Notes: generated by a model from the sequence alone, not told the origin. DNA of 64,000 nt from Leifsonia psychrotolerans (GCF_013410665.1 NZ_JACCFM010000001.1:2728001-2792000), one strand, 5' to 3'. Counted from the stretch's first letter, positions 17,534-26,442 are shown. Numbers and translations are program-made.

Positions 17534-17561
17534 GCTCCCACGCCCCCGCCCGATCTCCTTC

Positions 17562-17622
17562 CGCGAGTGAGCAGTTGTTGGGTACTCACGCGTCGCGAAG
17601 CAACAACAACTGCTCACTCGCG
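17562..17622. repeat. Dispersed palindromic element, copy 3
   Basis: Perfect 19-bp inverted arms at 17562-17580 and 17604-17622; the arms are identical to copy 2 and the centre differs by only a few bases. It begins 29 bp after the stop of the membrane-anchored protein, between convergent genes. The next 140 bp to 17765 are a degenerate GACACGGGACC-rich low-complexity stretch. Confidence 0.92.
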
Positions 17623-17770
17623 GGAAAAGGCGGGACACGCAGGGCTCGGGGCACGCCCGACACGAAACACGGGGCCACCGGGCACGCCGGACACGGGACC
17701 CAGGGAACTTAGGGCCGCGGGACACACCAGACACGGGACCCGGGGGACTCGGGACTCGAACGGACGCGGG

Positions 17771-18070
17771 TTAGAGCTCGACGTCGACGCACGACCGGGC
17801 CGCGACGACCGACCGAATGTAGGCGCCGGCCGCCGTGTGCGCCGGGTGCACCTGGTAACGGTTCACCGCATCGAGGTCGTCAAAATCCGCGACCAGCACG
17901 ACATGCCAGTTGCCGCCACCGGCGACATCCGTTCCCACGGACAACGCGCGAATACCGTCGATGACGCCGACGAGAGCGTGCAGACGCGCACGGATGCCCG
18001 CGGCATGCTCGGCCTGCTCGACGGGGTCGGTCGCGGCGAGCTGCCACGACACGATGTGGCGAATGGTCAT
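17771..18070 (-). CDS. Dabb family stress-responsive barrel protein
   Basis: About 99 residues from ATG 18070, whose ATGA overlaps the glutaredoxin stop, so the two are translationally coupled. The sequence (MTIRHIVSWQL, then HVVLVADFDDLDAVNRYQVHP) is typical of the dimeric alpha-beta barrel Dabb family, whose conserved His is in the NRYQVHPAH segment. The biochemical role of this family in bacteria is undefined. The frame before 18070 belongs to the glutaredoxin gene. Confidence 0.85.
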   Translation of the reverse strand: MTIRHIVSWQLAATDPVEQAEHAAGIRARLHALVGVIDGIRALSVGTDVAGGGNWHVVLVADFDDLDAVNRYQVHPAHTAAGAYIRSVVAARSCVDVEL

Positions 18071-18336
18071 CGAATCTCCATCAGGGCCGCACGCAACCGC
18101 AGGGGGTCGATGCGCCAATAGTTGTGGACCTTGCCGTTGATCAGCAAGACCGGGATCTCTTCAACGTAGCGCTCCATCAGCTCGTCGTCATCGAGAATCG
18201 AACGTTCTTCAAGCACCATCTCAGGCGCCTGCGGTTCTGCCGCGACCTTTTCCATGACGCTGACAATCACGTCGCGGGCGTCGTCGCAGAGGTGGCAACC
18301 GGGCTTGCCGATCAAGGTGAGAAGTGCTGTAGACAT
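18067..18336 (-). CDS. Glutaredoxin-like thiol oxidoreductase
   Basis: Eighty-nine residues with a thioredoxin fold. The redox motif CHLC is in IGKPGCHLCDDARDVI, and the cis-Pro is in EEIPVLLINGKV. It belongs to the small DUF836/glutaredoxin group of Actinobacteria. It is divergent from the HAD phosphatase gene (43 bp gap) and coupled to the Dabb gene. The physiological electron donor is not evident. Confidence 0.88.
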   Translation of the reverse strand: MSTALLTLIGKPGCHLCDDARDVIVSVMEKVAAEPQAPEMVLEERSILDDDELMERYVEEIPVLLINGKVHNYWRIDPLRLRAALMEIR

Positions 18337-18379
18337 CCTCCAACTCTAAAGGCCCCTCTGCCAATAGACTCATTTCCAC

Positions 18380-19105
18380 ATGTCTGCTGCTGCTCGCCCT
18401 CCCGCCATCGCGTTCTTCGACGTCGACAACACGTTGATGCGCGGTGCGAGCTTGTATTACGTGGGCGTCGGCGCGTGGCGGCGCCAATTCATCACTCTGC
18501 GCGACATTCTCTCGTTCGGCTGGAAGCAAGCGCGGTTCGTCGCTGTGGGCGAGAACCGGGCGCACCTCGACAGTGTGCGCGAGCGCGCGCTGGAGATCGT
18601 CGTCGGCCATCGCCGGGACGAATTGATTCGGCTCAGCCATGAGATTTTCGACACCCGACTCACCCAACGGCTCTGGCCCGAGACCGTCGAGGTCGCCCAG
18701 AAGCATCTGGCGACCGGCCGCGAAGTCTGGCTGATCTCGGCCACCGCGCAAGAAGTCGCCGACGTCATCGCCGAGCGGCTCGGCTTCACCGGTGCGCTCG
18801 GCACGGTTCTCGAGTCGGTCGAGGGCGTGTTCACCGGCGCTTTGATCGGCTCGGTGATGCACGGCGAGCAGAAGGCTCACGCGGCGCAGGTTCGAGCCGA
18901 AGCGAGCGGTGTCGATCTCGCGGATTGTTGGGCCTACTCCGATTCGCACAACGACATTCCGTTGCTGAATCTGGTCGGGAACCCGGTGGTCGTGAACCCG
19001 GATGCCACGCTCGGCCGTTACGCGGAGGCTCGCGATTGGCCCGTGATGCGGTTGAAGACGGCCAGCATCAAGGCCGCGGCACGCGCCGCACGCACCGCCC
19101 GCTGA
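18380..19105 (+). CDS. HAD-IB family hydrolase (SerB-like)
   Basis: Haloacid-dehalogenase superfamily phosphatase of 241 residues. Motif I is FFDVDNTLMRG, motif II lies in VWLISATAQEV, and motif III/IV is in CWAYSDSHNDIPLLNLVG. The subfamily includes phosphoserine phosphatases and lipid phosphatases; the exact substrate cannot be told. It is monocistronic here, divergent from the glutaredoxin gene, and ends before the bS22 terminator. Confidence 0.88.
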   Translation: MSAAARPPAIAFFDVDNTLMRGASLYYVGVGAWRRQFITLRDILSFGWKQARFVAVGENRAHLDSVRERALEIVVGHRRDELIRLSHEIFDTRLTQRLWPETVEVAQKHLATGREVWLISATAQEVADVIAERLGFTGALGTVLESVEGVFTGALIGSVMHGEQKAHAAQVRAEASGVDLADCWAYSDSHNDIPLLNLVGNPVVVNPDATLGRYAEARDWPVMRLKTASIKAAARAARTAR

Positions 19106-19116
19106 GACCATTGGGC

Positions 19117-19150
19117 AAGCAAAAAGCGCTAGACCCAGGGGTCTAGCGCT
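19117..19150 (-). terminator. Rho-independent terminator of the bS22 gene
   Basis: Perfect 12-bp arms AGCGCTAGACCC / GGGTCTAGCGCT (19125-19136 and 19139-19150) with a 2-base centre. On the minus strand the stem is followed by TTTTTGCTTG, a classic U tract, so it terminates the leftward bS22 transcript. It may also block rightward read-through from the HAD gene. Confidence 0.92.
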
Positions 19151-19175
19151 CACGCCAGCAAACGATCTAAACCGT

Positions 19176-19274
19176 CTACTTCTTGTTGCGACGCTGGTGG
19201 CGAGTCTTACGAAGCAACTTACGGTGCTTCTTCTTCGCCATGCGCTTGCGTCGCTTCTTAATTACAGAACCCAC
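19176..19274 (-). CDS. Small ribosomal protein bS22 (AURKAIP1/COX24 domain)
   Basis: Thirty-two residues, extremely basic: start GTG 19274, MGSVIKKRRKRMAKKKHR, ending QRRNKK. A GAGG ribosome site lies six bases before the start. The sequence closely matches the actinobacterial AURKAIP1/COX24 peptide, which was found in the mycobacterial 30S subunit near the decoding centre and named bS22. It has its own terminator and probably its own promoter (TAGAAT at 19335-19330 on the minus strand). It is easily missed by gene callers because of its size. Confidence 0.93.
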   Translation of the reverse strand: MGSVIKKRRKRMAKKKHRKLLRKTRHQRRNKK

Positions 19275-19406
19275 AAGACCTCACAAGATTTGGTTGAATC
19301 GCTGAAATCACGACTGGCACGAAAACCTTATTCTAACCGAAGAATGGGGTGGCGCCTACGCACACCGTCTGACAGGCACGTAATCGCAGCATAATTTGCG
19401 ACCCGG

Positions 19407-19862
19407 TCAGGCTCTCTCGTCGTTCTTGCGCCTTTTTTTGGATGTCGCGTCTTTCACGACATGCGTCATCTGGAACGAGGTGTCGGCGAACGCCTTGCCG
19501 AGCGCGGCGGCAAATGCCCGCTGCTCGACTTTCAGGCCCGCCTCGTCCGCGGCGAGGGCCTGATCGATGGTCGGGTCGAAATCGACGCTGAGGAATGGGA
19601 TCAGCCAGTCTTCAATCACCTCAAGCGGTGAATAGTCCAGGTGGTAATAGCGGTGCTGCCCCTCCTCGCGCACACCAACCAAGCCCGCCTCGCGCAGCAC
19701 CTTGAGGTGCTTCGAGACCGTCGGCTGGCTGAGTCCGAGTGAACTGACAATGTCAGAAACACTCAATTCTGCGGCATCACTCGACTGGTTATATCGCTGC
19801 AGGAGAATATGCAGAATGTCTCGTCGGGTCGAGTCCGCCACAACGTCAAAAATGTCTGCCAT
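19407..19862 (-). CDS. ArsR-family winged-helix regulator
   Basis: A 151-residue ArsR/SmtB-type protein. The helix-turn-helix is SVSDIVSSLGLSQPTVSKHLKVLREAGLV, followed by the wing EEGQHRYYHLDY. There is no cysteine in the usual metal-sensing alpha-3 or alpha-5 sites, and the Lys/Arg-rich C-terminal extension is not typical of metal sensors. It is divergent from trkH with a 71-bp gap and may control potassium uptake, but that is only positional. Confidence 0.85.
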   Translation of the reverse strand: MADIFDVVADSTRRDILHILLQRYNQSSDAAELSVSDIVSSLGLSQPTVSKHLKVLREAGLVGVREEGQHRYYHLDYSPLEVIEDWLIPFLSVDFDPTIDQALAADEAGLKVEQRAFAAALGKAFADTSFQMTHVVKDATSKKRRKNDERA

Positions 19863-19933
19863 TGCACCAGGCTACTCATTCCCGATCAGGAGTACCATGA
19901 CAAGTCGTGTCGGAGCCGAGAGAAGGGGGCTGA

Positions 19934-21376
19934 ATGCACAGCACTGCCGCCGCCTCTAGATTCCCGAAGCCGCATGTGAATTGGTACGTACGCATTCGCG
20001 ATTTCATCGACGGCATCGCGCGTAACTCACCCTCGCGCTTCGCGATTTTGGTCTTCACCGCGTTGATCTTGGTCTTCACCCTTCTGTTTTCACTGCCGAT
20101 CGCCTCGTCCACCGGAACGGTGACGGCGCTGCACGACGCCCTCTTTACCGCGGTGTCGGTGATCTGTGTCACCGGCTTGAGCACCGTTGACATGGCCACC
20201 CAGTGGTCCCCGTTCGGAAACGTTCTGGTGTACGTGGGCGTGAATATCGGCGGCGTGGGCGTGTTGACCCTGGCGTCAATCATGGGCATGGCCATTTCAC
20301 GCCGCCTGGGGTTACGCGCGAAACTGATGGCTGCCAGCGACACCAACCCCTCGCGCATCCACGTCGGGCCTGTCAACGAGGGCCAAGCTGTGCGCCTCGG
20401 CGAGGTCGGCAACCTGTTGCTCACCGTCGCAATCAGCGCTTTTGTGATCGAGGCGGCCGTGGCCGCACTGCTCTTCCCCCGGATGCTGATCGACGGTGTA
20501 CCCGCCGGAGAAGCACTGTGGCACAGCCTCTATTACTCGGCAATGGCGTTCACCAACACCGGATTCAACCCCAACGAAGCCGGGCTGAGCGCGTTCGCGA
20601 ATGACTATTGGTTTCTCGGCGCCCTCATGGTCGGTGTCTTCCTCGGCAGTCTGGGCTTTCCGGTGATCTACGCCTTCGCCCGCGGCTGGCGCAAGCCTCG
20701 CCGCTGGTCAGTACACGTGAAGATCACGCTGGTCACGACGATCATTCTGATGTTCGCCGGAATGATGCTCTACATTCTTCTCGAATTCGACAATCCGAAG
20801 ACTTTCGGCTCGCTCAATGTGGGCGACACCGTCTTCCAATCGCTCTTCATGTCGGTGATGACACGGTCGGGCGGCTTCGCCACGATCAATATCGGCGATC
20901 TGCATGGCTCCAGCCTGCTCGTCAGCGGCATGCTCATGTTCATCGGGGGCGGATCGGCCTCGACGGCCGGCGGAATCAAGGTGACCACCCTGGCCGTACT
21001 GTTTTTCGCCGCTTTCGCCGAGGCCCGTGGCCGCGAGAGCATGGAGGCATTTGGCCGCCGCATCCCCCGCGACATTCTGCGTCTGGCGGTGAGCGTGGTG
21101 CTCTGGGGGGCCACGACCGTGGCCGTCTCGTCGATCGTGCTTCTGCAGGTCTCCAAGGCCTCGCTCGACATGGTGCTTTTCGACGTGATCTCTGCCTTTG
21201 CCACCTGCGGGCTCTCAACCGGTCTCACCCAAGATTTGCCGCCGGAGGGCGTCTATGTGCTCGCCGCCACAATGTTCATGGGTCGAGTTGGTACAGTGAC
21301 ACTCGCCGCCGCTTTGGCAGCCAGCCAGAGCAGGCAGCTTTTCAAACGTCCGGAAGAGAGGCCCATCGTTGGTTGA
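19934..21376 (+). CDS. trkH: Potassium uptake channel subunit, TrkH/KtrB family
   Basis: A 480-residue K+ translocating subunit. Several M1-P-M2 units are visible with filter-like loops containing VICVTGLSTVD, MAFTNTGFNP, MTRSGGFATI and SAFATCGLSTGL. The last helix region ends in an FMGRVGTVTL segment. Start ATG 19934 with GAAGGGGG upstream. The 3' end overlaps the TrkA gene by 8 bp, so channel and regulatory subunit are made together. Confidence 0.93.
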   Translation: MHSTAAASRFPKPHVNWYVRIRDFIDGIARNSPSRFAILVFTALILVFTLLFSLPIASSTGTVTALHDALFTAVSVICVTGLSTVDMATQWSPFGNVLVYVGVNIGGVGVLTLASIMGMAISRRLGLRAKLMAASDTNPSRIHVGPVNEGQAVRLGEVGNLLLTVAISAFVIEAAVAALLFPRMLIDGVPAGEALWHSLYYSAMAFTNTGFNPNEAGLSAFANDYWFLGALMVGVFLGSLGFPVIYAFARGWRKPRRWSVHVKITLVTTIILMFAGMMLYILLEFDNPKTFGSLNVGDTVFQSLFMSVMTRSGGFATINIGDLHGSSLLVSGMLMFIGGGSASTAGGIKVTTLAVLFFAAFAEARGRESMEAFGRRIPRDILRLAVSVVLWGATTVAVSSIVLLQVSKASLDMVLFDVISAFATCGLSTGLTQDLPPEGVYVLAATMFMGRVGTVTLAAALAASQSRQLFKRPEERPIVG

Positions 21377-22040
21377 TCGAATCAAGCATGATGCCCCCGT
21401 TCTCGTGATCGGCCTCGGCCGATTCGGCGCGGCAACGGCCGGCAAGCTCGACCGCCTCGGCCGCGAGGTTCTCGTGGTCGACTCCAGCGACGCTCTCGTC
21501 CAGAAGTGGTCTGAGAGGGTCACTCACGCCGTTCAAGCCGACGCCAAGTCGATCGACGCACTGCGTCAGATCGGCGCCCAAGACTTCTCCATCGCCGTCT
21601 GCGCTGTCGGCTCGTCGGTCGAGGCCAGCGTGCTGATCGTCGCGAACCTGGTCGACCTCAAGGTGCCGCAGATCTGGGCGAAGGCGATCTCGCAGTCGCA
21701 TGGCAAGATCCTCGAGCGCATCGGCGCCAACCACGTGATCTATCCCGAGGCCGAGGCCGGCGAGCGCGTCGCCCACCTGGTATCCGGGCGCATGCTCGAC
21801 TTCATCGAGTTCGATGACGACTTCGCCCTGGTAAAGATGTACCCGCCGAAGGCAATCCGTGGCATGAACCTCACCGAATCCGGCGTGCGCACCAAGCACC
21901 GTGTGACGGTCGTGGGCGTGAAAAGCCCCGGCAAGCCGTTCACCTACGCGACGGCCGAGACCGTGGTCTCGAACCACGACCTGATCATCGTCTCGGGCAC
22001 CGAGGGCGACATCGAACGGTTTGCGTCGCTCGGCTCCTAA
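21369..22040 (+). CDS. trkA: Potassium uptake regulatory subunit, TrkA/KtrA family
   Basis: A 223-residue cytoplasmic RCK protein that gates the TrkH channel. The Rossmann NAD/ATP site is VLVIGLGRFGAATAGKLDRLG with acidic end VVDSSD; a TrkA-C domain follows from about residue 135 (FDDDFALVKMYPPKAIRG). The start is TTG 21369 inside the trkH 3' end. Only one RCK unit is present, as in KtrA rather than E. coli TrkA, which has two. The last 4 bp overlap the convergent lipoprotein gene. Confidence 0.92.
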   Translation: MVDRIKHDAPVLVIGLGRFGAATAGKLDRLGREVLVVDSSDALVQKWSERVTHAVQADAKSIDALRQIGAQDFSIAVCAVGSSVEASVLIVANLVDLKVPQIWAKAISQSHGKILERIGANHVIYPEAEAGERVAHLVSGRMLDFIEFDDDFALVKMYPPKAIRGMNLTESGVRTKHRVTVVGVKSPGKPFTYATAETVVSNHDLIIVSGTEGDIERFASLGS

Positions 22041-22642
22041 CCGCTTGAAGTAGGAACCGGTGCCGGCGTCGCTTTCGGCGCTGGTGCCGCGGGCGGCGTG
22101 ACCAGCAGATAGACGGATGCCTGGGCTGCACCGTGCCGCACGACGAACTCCCAGCATCCGGCAACATTCAGAATCACGCCGGTGCCCCACTCGTCGCCCG
22201 GGCGAAGATAGGTGCTGTCATCGTGCGATTCCGGTCCCCAGACGAGCTGTCCGGCGGACCCGTCCGGACGTTTCACGCTCACCGTCACATCGCCGGTTCC
22301 GGTGATTCGCCAGACAAATTTGGTCGTGGTGTTACTCGCGCGCAACGGAGTGTCGCCCATGATCAGCCCATAAAGCGTGTTGCCCGGATTCGCAGTGCCC
22401 TGCACCTCGGGGAATCCGCTGACCGTGTCGGTGCGCTGCGGTGAGGCCGGCGCACATCCGGCCGCGCCGGGGGTGCCGAGTGATTCGGCAGGTTCCTGCG
22501 CCTGTGGCGAGGGGACCCCCGTCGCAGGCGGCGACGCCGACGCGGAGGGCACGTCGCTGCCGCCGACCGTGCAGCTGGCCAGGAGCAGCGCGAAGACGGC
22601 CAGGGCGATCCCGACCGCTATTGTTCCCGCTGGGCGACGCAT
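22037..22642 (-). CDS. Secreted lipoprotein of unknown function
   Basis: About 201 residues. N-terminal signal MRRPAGTIAVGIALAVFALLLASC gives a lipobox LASC with Cys 24. A Ser/Pro/Ala linker precedes a domain of roughly 110 residues (TANPGNTLYGLIMGDTPLRA, then FVWRITGTGDVTVSVKRPDG and GCWEFVVRHG) that looks like an all-beta surface domain. The C-terminus is again Pro/Ala-rich. proC starts two bases from this gene's start side (stop 22645), so it is likely expressed with proC. Confidence 0.72.
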   Translation of the reverse strand: MRRPAGTIAVGIALAVFALLLASCTVGGSDVPSASASPPATGVPSPQAQEPAESLGTPGAAGCAPASPQRTDTVSGFPEVQGTANPGNTLYGLIMGDTPLRASNTTTKFVWRITGTGDVTVSVKRPDGSAGQLVWGPESHDDSTYLRPGDEWGTGVILNVAGCWEFVVRHGAAQASVYLLVTPPAAPAPKATPAPVPTSSG

Positions 22643-22644
22643 CG

Positions 22645-23493
22645 TTACCCGGCAGCGGCCAACTCGCGAGCCCGCGCGAGTGCGGCATCCGTGGCTGTGT
22701 CGAAGATGCCCTTCAGGTCGATCTTCTCGAACTCCTCGATCGCGCGCTCGGTGGTGCCGTTCGGGCTGGTCACCTGACGGCGTAACTCGGCCGGACCCTG
22801 ATCGGATGCCTCCAGCAGAGTGCTCGCGCCCAGGAACGTGCCTTCGACCAGGGTCGCGGCCTCGGCGGCGGTGAAACCCTTGTCGATGGCAGTGCGCGTG
22901 AATTGTTCGATTAGGTAGAACACATAGGCCGGGCCGGAGCCGGAGATCGTGCTGAGAGCGTCAAGCTTGTTCTCGGGCACCACGAGTACCGTTCCGACCG
23001 TTTCGAAGAGCTCCACGGCCAGAGCGAGATCGGTGTCCGTCGAGCGGGTGCCGGCGCTCACTCCGGTGACGGCCTTGCCGACGACGGCCGGAGTGTTTGG
23101 CATCGAGCGGATCACCGACACCGACTCGGGCAGTAACGCTTCGAACGTGGCGATGGTGACGCCCGCCGCCACGCTCACGACGAGCGTTCCGGGTGCGAGG
23201 GCGTCGGCGATCTCGGTCAGCAGCGCCGGAACCATGGCCGGCTTCACTGCGACGACCACTATGCGGGCACCGGCCACGGCCAGCCGGTTCGCCTCGGGTT
23301 CGATCTCGGTCGCCCAGGCGGTGACCCGATCAGAGTCGTCAAAATCGCCGGCCTTCTCGGCGCTGCGATTGGTGACCCGGATGCCACCCTCCACGCTCAC
23401 GCCCGGTGCCAGCAGCCCGGCCAGAATCGCTCGCGCCATCGAACCGGCCCCCAGAAAGGCGATTGTGGGCAGTGTCACGGGGGCAGAAGTCAT
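22645..23493 (-). CDS. proC: Pyrroline-5-carboxylate reductase
   Basis: Last step of proline synthesis: NAD(P)H reduction of pyrroline-5-carboxylate. The Rossmann motif is FLGAGSMARAILAGLL, and the C-terminal dimer/active-site helix contains STISGSGPAYVFYLIEQF. Length 282 residues, normal for the family. It is the first gene of a leftward pair with the lipoprotein. Confidence 0.94.
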   Translation of the reverse strand: MTSAPVTLPTIAFLGAGSMARAILAGLLAPGVSVEGGIRVTNRSAEKAGDFDDSDRVTAWATEIEPEANRLAVAGARIVVVAVKPAMVPALLTEIADALAPGTLVVSVAAGVTIATFEALLPESVSVIRSMPNTPAVVGKAVTGVSAGTRSTDTDLALAVELFETVGTVLVVPENKLDALSTISGSGPAYVFYLIEQFTRTAIDKGFTAAEAATLVEGTFLGASTLLEASDQGPAELRRQVTSPNGTTERAIEEFEKIDLKGIFDTATDAALARARELAAAG

Positions 23494-23604
23494 GCTCCCA
23501 GTGTACTTTCAGCACCGCAACACACCAGGGGCAACCTGGTGCGATGGCCAGGCACGCCCCACAGGCAGGCATTGTGCACCGGGCGCACAATCTAGGATTG
23601 CAGC

Positions 23605-24567
23605 ATGAGCGCATCGGGTGGGAACAAAGCAATTCTGGCGGCATTCGCGGCCAATCTCGGCATCGCCCTGACAAAGTTCGTGGCCTGGGCCCTATCGGGA
23701 TCGTCCTCGATGCTGGCCGAGGCCGTTCACTCGACTGCCGACTCCGGCAATCAGCTGCTGCTGTTGCTCGGCGGAAGGAAGGCCAAGAAGCGTGCCGATC
23801 TCGAGCATCCGTTCGGCTACGGCCGTGAACGCTACGTCTACGCGTTCGTCGTCTCGATCATTCTCTTCTCGATCGGCGGGGTGTTTTCGCTCTACGAAGG
23901 CTTCGCGAAGCTGCAGCACCCGCACGAGCTTACGAACGCCTGGTTGCCGCTTCTCGTCTTGGTCATTGCGATCGGGCTCGAGTCATTCTCGCTGCGCACC
24001 GCGATCAAGGAGTCGAACCCCTTGCGCAACGGCCAGACCTGGGTGCAGTTCGTGCGCCGCGCAAAGGCCCCCGAGCTCCCTGTCGTGCTGCTTGAAGACG
24101 TCGCGGCGCTCATCGGCCTCGTCTTCGCGCTGCTCGGCGTCAGCCTCACGGTCATCACCGGCAACCCGCTGTGGGATGCCCTCGGCACCATTGCCATCGG
24201 AGCGCTTCTCGTTCTGGTCGCCGTCATTCTCGGCATCGAGACGAAGAGCCTGCTCGTCGGTGAAGGGGCCAGCACAGCGGACCTCGATGCCATCGAAGCT
24301 GCGATCCTCGCCGGCCCTGAGACCAAGCGGATCATTCATCTGAAGACTCTCTACCTCGGCCCCGACGAGCTCATGGTCGCCGCGAAACTCGCCTTCGACG
24401 GCAGCAGCCGCTTCGCGGACGTGGCCCTGAGCATCAACCAGGTCGAAGCGCGGATTCGCTCGGCCGTGCCGTTGGCGCGTGTGATCTACATCGAACCCGA
24501 CATCTACGTGGACCCGGCGGCCGCGGCCCCGCCCACCGACGCGATCGTGATCAAGGGCCTCGAATGA
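23605..24567 (+). CDS. Cation diffusion facilitator family transporter
   Basis: Proton-coupled divalent metal exporter of 320 residues. Helices TM1-TM6 are visible; the metal-site residues lie in SMLAEAVHSTADSGNQ (TM2, His/Asp pattern) and VLLEDVAALIGLVFALL (TM5). A cytoplasmic domain follows from about residue 210. The metal cannot be read reliably; variants of this type often carry Zn, Fe or Mn. The stop overlaps the amidotransferase start as ATGA. Confidence 0.88.
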   Translation: MSASGGNKAILAAFAANLGIALTKFVAWALSGSSSMLAEAVHSTADSGNQLLLLLGGRKAKKRADLEHPFGYGRERYVYAFVVSIILFSIGGVFSLYEGFAKLQHPHELTNAWLPLLVLVIAIGLESFSLRTAIKESNPLRNGQTWVQFVRRAKAPELPVVLLEDVAALIGLVFALLGVSLTVITGNPLWDALGTIAIGALLVLVAVILGIETKSLLVGEGASTADLDAIEAAILAGPETKRIIHLKTLYLGPDELMVAAKLAFDGSSRFADVALSINQVEARIRSAVPLARVIYIEPDIYVDPAAAAPPTDAIVIKGLE

Positions 24568-25271
24568 CCCGCACCGCGGTGGTTCTGCGGCATGAGCCGC
24601 AGGTGCACCTCGGTAACCTCGAGCCGGTACTGCGCGACTACGGATTCGACGTGGACTACGTCGAGAGCCCGGCGGCCGATCTGGACGCCCTCAATGCCAC
24701 CGCAGCCGACCTGCTGGTCGTGCTCGGCGGCGATATGGGCGTCTACGAAACCGAGAAGCATCCGTCGCTTGTGCATGAGGTCACGCTGCTGCAGCGCCGC
24801 CTCGCCGCAGAGCGGCCCGTCGTGGGCATCTGCCTGGGCGCGCAACTTCTGGCCAGCGCGCTTGGCGCAGCCGTCTTTCGAGGGCCCACCATCGAGGTCG
24901 GCTTTCGTGCTGTCACGCCGACGGCGGCCGGCGCCGACGGACCGCTGCGCCATATTGTGGGCGTGCCTGTGATGCAGTGGCACGGCGACACCTTCGAGTT
25001 GCCGGCCGGCGTAACCCGATTGGCCAGTTCGCCGGCGTACGCGAATGAAGCGTTCGGGATCGATAACTGGGCCCTGGCCGTGCAGTTCCATCCCGAGCTG
25101 ACTGCGACAATGCACGAGGAGTGGCTGAACCTGGCGCTGGCCGAGGGCGACGCTCTCGAACCCGCCGTGTTGCGTGCCGAGCGGGAGAGATTCTCGGCGG
25201 CGATGCAGATCGCCTCACGCGCTCTCTTCAGCGAATGGCTCGACGGGCTGGGTTTTCAAAGAAAACCCTGA
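24564..25271 (+). CDS. Class I glutamine amidotransferase-like protein
   Basis: About 235 residues. The nucleophile elbow GICLGAQLLASALG holds the catalytic Cys, and the His/Glu pair is in LAVQFHPELT. It resembles the GMP-synthase-like glutamine amidotransferase group that acts without an attached synthetase domain. It is translationally coupled to the CDF gene. Its last 44 bp overlap the convergent tadA gene, so both C-termini are read from the same DNA on opposite strands. Confidence 0.85.
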   Translation: MTRTAVVLRHEPQVHLGNLEPVLRDYGFDVDYVESPAADLDALNATAADLLVVLGGDMGVYETEKHPSLVHEVTLLQRRLAAERPVVGICLGAQLLASALGAAVFRGPTIEVGFRAVTPTAAGADGPLRHIVGVPVMQWHGDTFELPAGVTRLASSPAYANEAFGIDNWALAVQFHPELTATMHEEWLNLALAEGDALEPAVLRAERERFSAAMQIASRALFSEWLDGLGFQRKP

Positions 25272-25719
25272 GCAGTGCCCCGCAGATCTCTTCCTCGACC
25301 CCCGCGAAGACCTCGACCCGATGGTTCAATCGGCGATCGCGCAAGACGTCATAGACCGAACCGGATGCCCCTGCCTTCTCGTCCCACGCCCCGAACACGA
25401 CCGTCGGCAGCCGAGCGGCAAGTATCGCCCCCGCGCACATGACGCAGGGTTCCAGGGTGACGACGAGGGTGCATCCGGTCAAATGCCAGTCGCCCGTGGC
25501 CGCTGCGGCCTCACGAATCGCGACGATCTCGGCGTGAGCGGTGGGGTCCTGGTGTAATTCGCGCTCATTACGGCCGCGGCCGATCACCTGTCCGTCCGTG
25601 TCGAGGATGACGGCGCCGACCGGCACATCGTCGCTGCGCAGTGCGGCCTCGGCCTCGACAAGGGCCAGTCGCATCCAGTCGCCATGGCGACTCCCCTGCG
25701 GTTTTTCCAACGCGCTCAC
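25228..25719 (-). CDS. tadA: tRNA-specific adenosine deaminase
   Basis: Zinc-dependent deaminase that makes inosine at the wobble base of tRNA-Arg(ACG). The zinc site is HAEI (with catalytic Glu) and PCVMCAGAI. The start is taken as GTG 25719; a GTG/ATG five codons further upstream is also possible. Length about 163 residues. Its target, tRNA-Arg(ACG), is itself the integration site seen at 61876. Divergent from upp with a gap of about 30 bp. Confidence 0.93.
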   Translation of the reverse strand: MSALEKPQGSRHGDWMRLALVEAEAALRSDDVPVGAVILDTDGQVIGRGRNERELHQDPTAHAEIVAIREAAAATGDWHLTGCTLVVTLEPCVMCAGAILAARLPTVVFGAWDEKAGASGSVYDVLRDRRLNHRVEVFAGVEEEICGALLRVFFENPARRAIR

Positions 25720-25751
25720 CTGATGCCCTCTCAACTCGTAGTATTGACCCT

Positions 25752-26384
25752 ATGCGAGTCCACGTTGCCGACCACCCGCTCATCACTCACAAGCTCACGG
25801 TGCTCCGCGACAAGAACACCTCCTCCCCCATGTTCCGCGCCCTCGTCGAAGAGCTGATGACGCTTCTCGCCTATGAGGGAACGCGCGGCGTGCGGGTTGA
25901 AGACGTCACGGTGCAGACCCCTGTCGCCCTCGCGAAGGGTGTGAAGATCAGCGATCCTAAGCCGCTCATTGTGCCGATTCTGCGGGCGGGTCTCGGCATG
26001 CTCGAGGGCATGGTCAAGTTGCTGCCGTCGGCCGAGGTCGGTTTTCTCGGCATGGCTCGCAACGAAGAGACGCTCGAGCCCACCACCTACGCCGAGCGCC
26101 TGCCCGACGACCTGTCCGACCGTCAGTGCTTCGTGCTTGACCCCATGCTGGCTACCGGTGGTTCGCTGATTGCCGCCATTGAGTTCCTGTTCGACCGCGG
26201 TGCGGTTGACGTGACAGCCATCTGCATTCTGGCCGCCCCGGAGGGCCTCGCCGCCGTCGAGAAGGCCCTGGCCGGCCGCGATGTGAACATCGTGCTGGGT
26301 GCCGTCGACGAGAAGCTCAACGAACTCGGCTACATCGTTCCCGGGCTGGGTGACGCGGGCGACCGCCTCTACGGCCTGGTCTAA
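25752..26384 (+). CDS. upp: Uracil phosphoribosyltransferase
   Basis: Converts uracil and PRPP to UMP. Start ATG 25752 ([20 protein letters not shown]); the longer frame upstream lies in tadA. The PRPP-binding loop is [19 protein letters not shown], and the C-terminal signature is [12 protein letters not shown]. Length 210 residues, as expected. Followed 16 bp later by a strong terminator. Confidence 0.95.
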   Translation: MRVHVADHPLITHKLTVLRDKNTSSPMFRALVEELMTLLAYEGTRGVRVEDVTVQTPVALAKGVKISDPKPLIVPILRAGLGMLEGMVKLLPSAEVGFLGMARNEETLEPTTYAERLPDDLSDRQCFVLDPMLATGGSLIAAIEFLFDRGAVDVTAICILAAPEGLAAVEKALAGRDVNIVLGAVDEKLNELGYIVPGLGDAGDRLYGLV

Positions 26385-26399
26385 CTCCACACTGTTTCT

Positions 26400-26442
26400 G
26401 CGAAAGCCGGCCGCTGACCTTCTGGTCAGGGCCGGCTTTCGC
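26400..26442 (+). terminator. Stem-loop terminator after upp
   Basis: Outer arms GCGAAAGCCGGCC (26400-26412) and GGCCGGCTTTCGC (26430-26442) pair perfectly, with an inner CTGACC/GGTCAG stem and a TTCT loop. The stem is followed by GCTTTCAC rather than a clean U tract. Confidence 0.88.
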
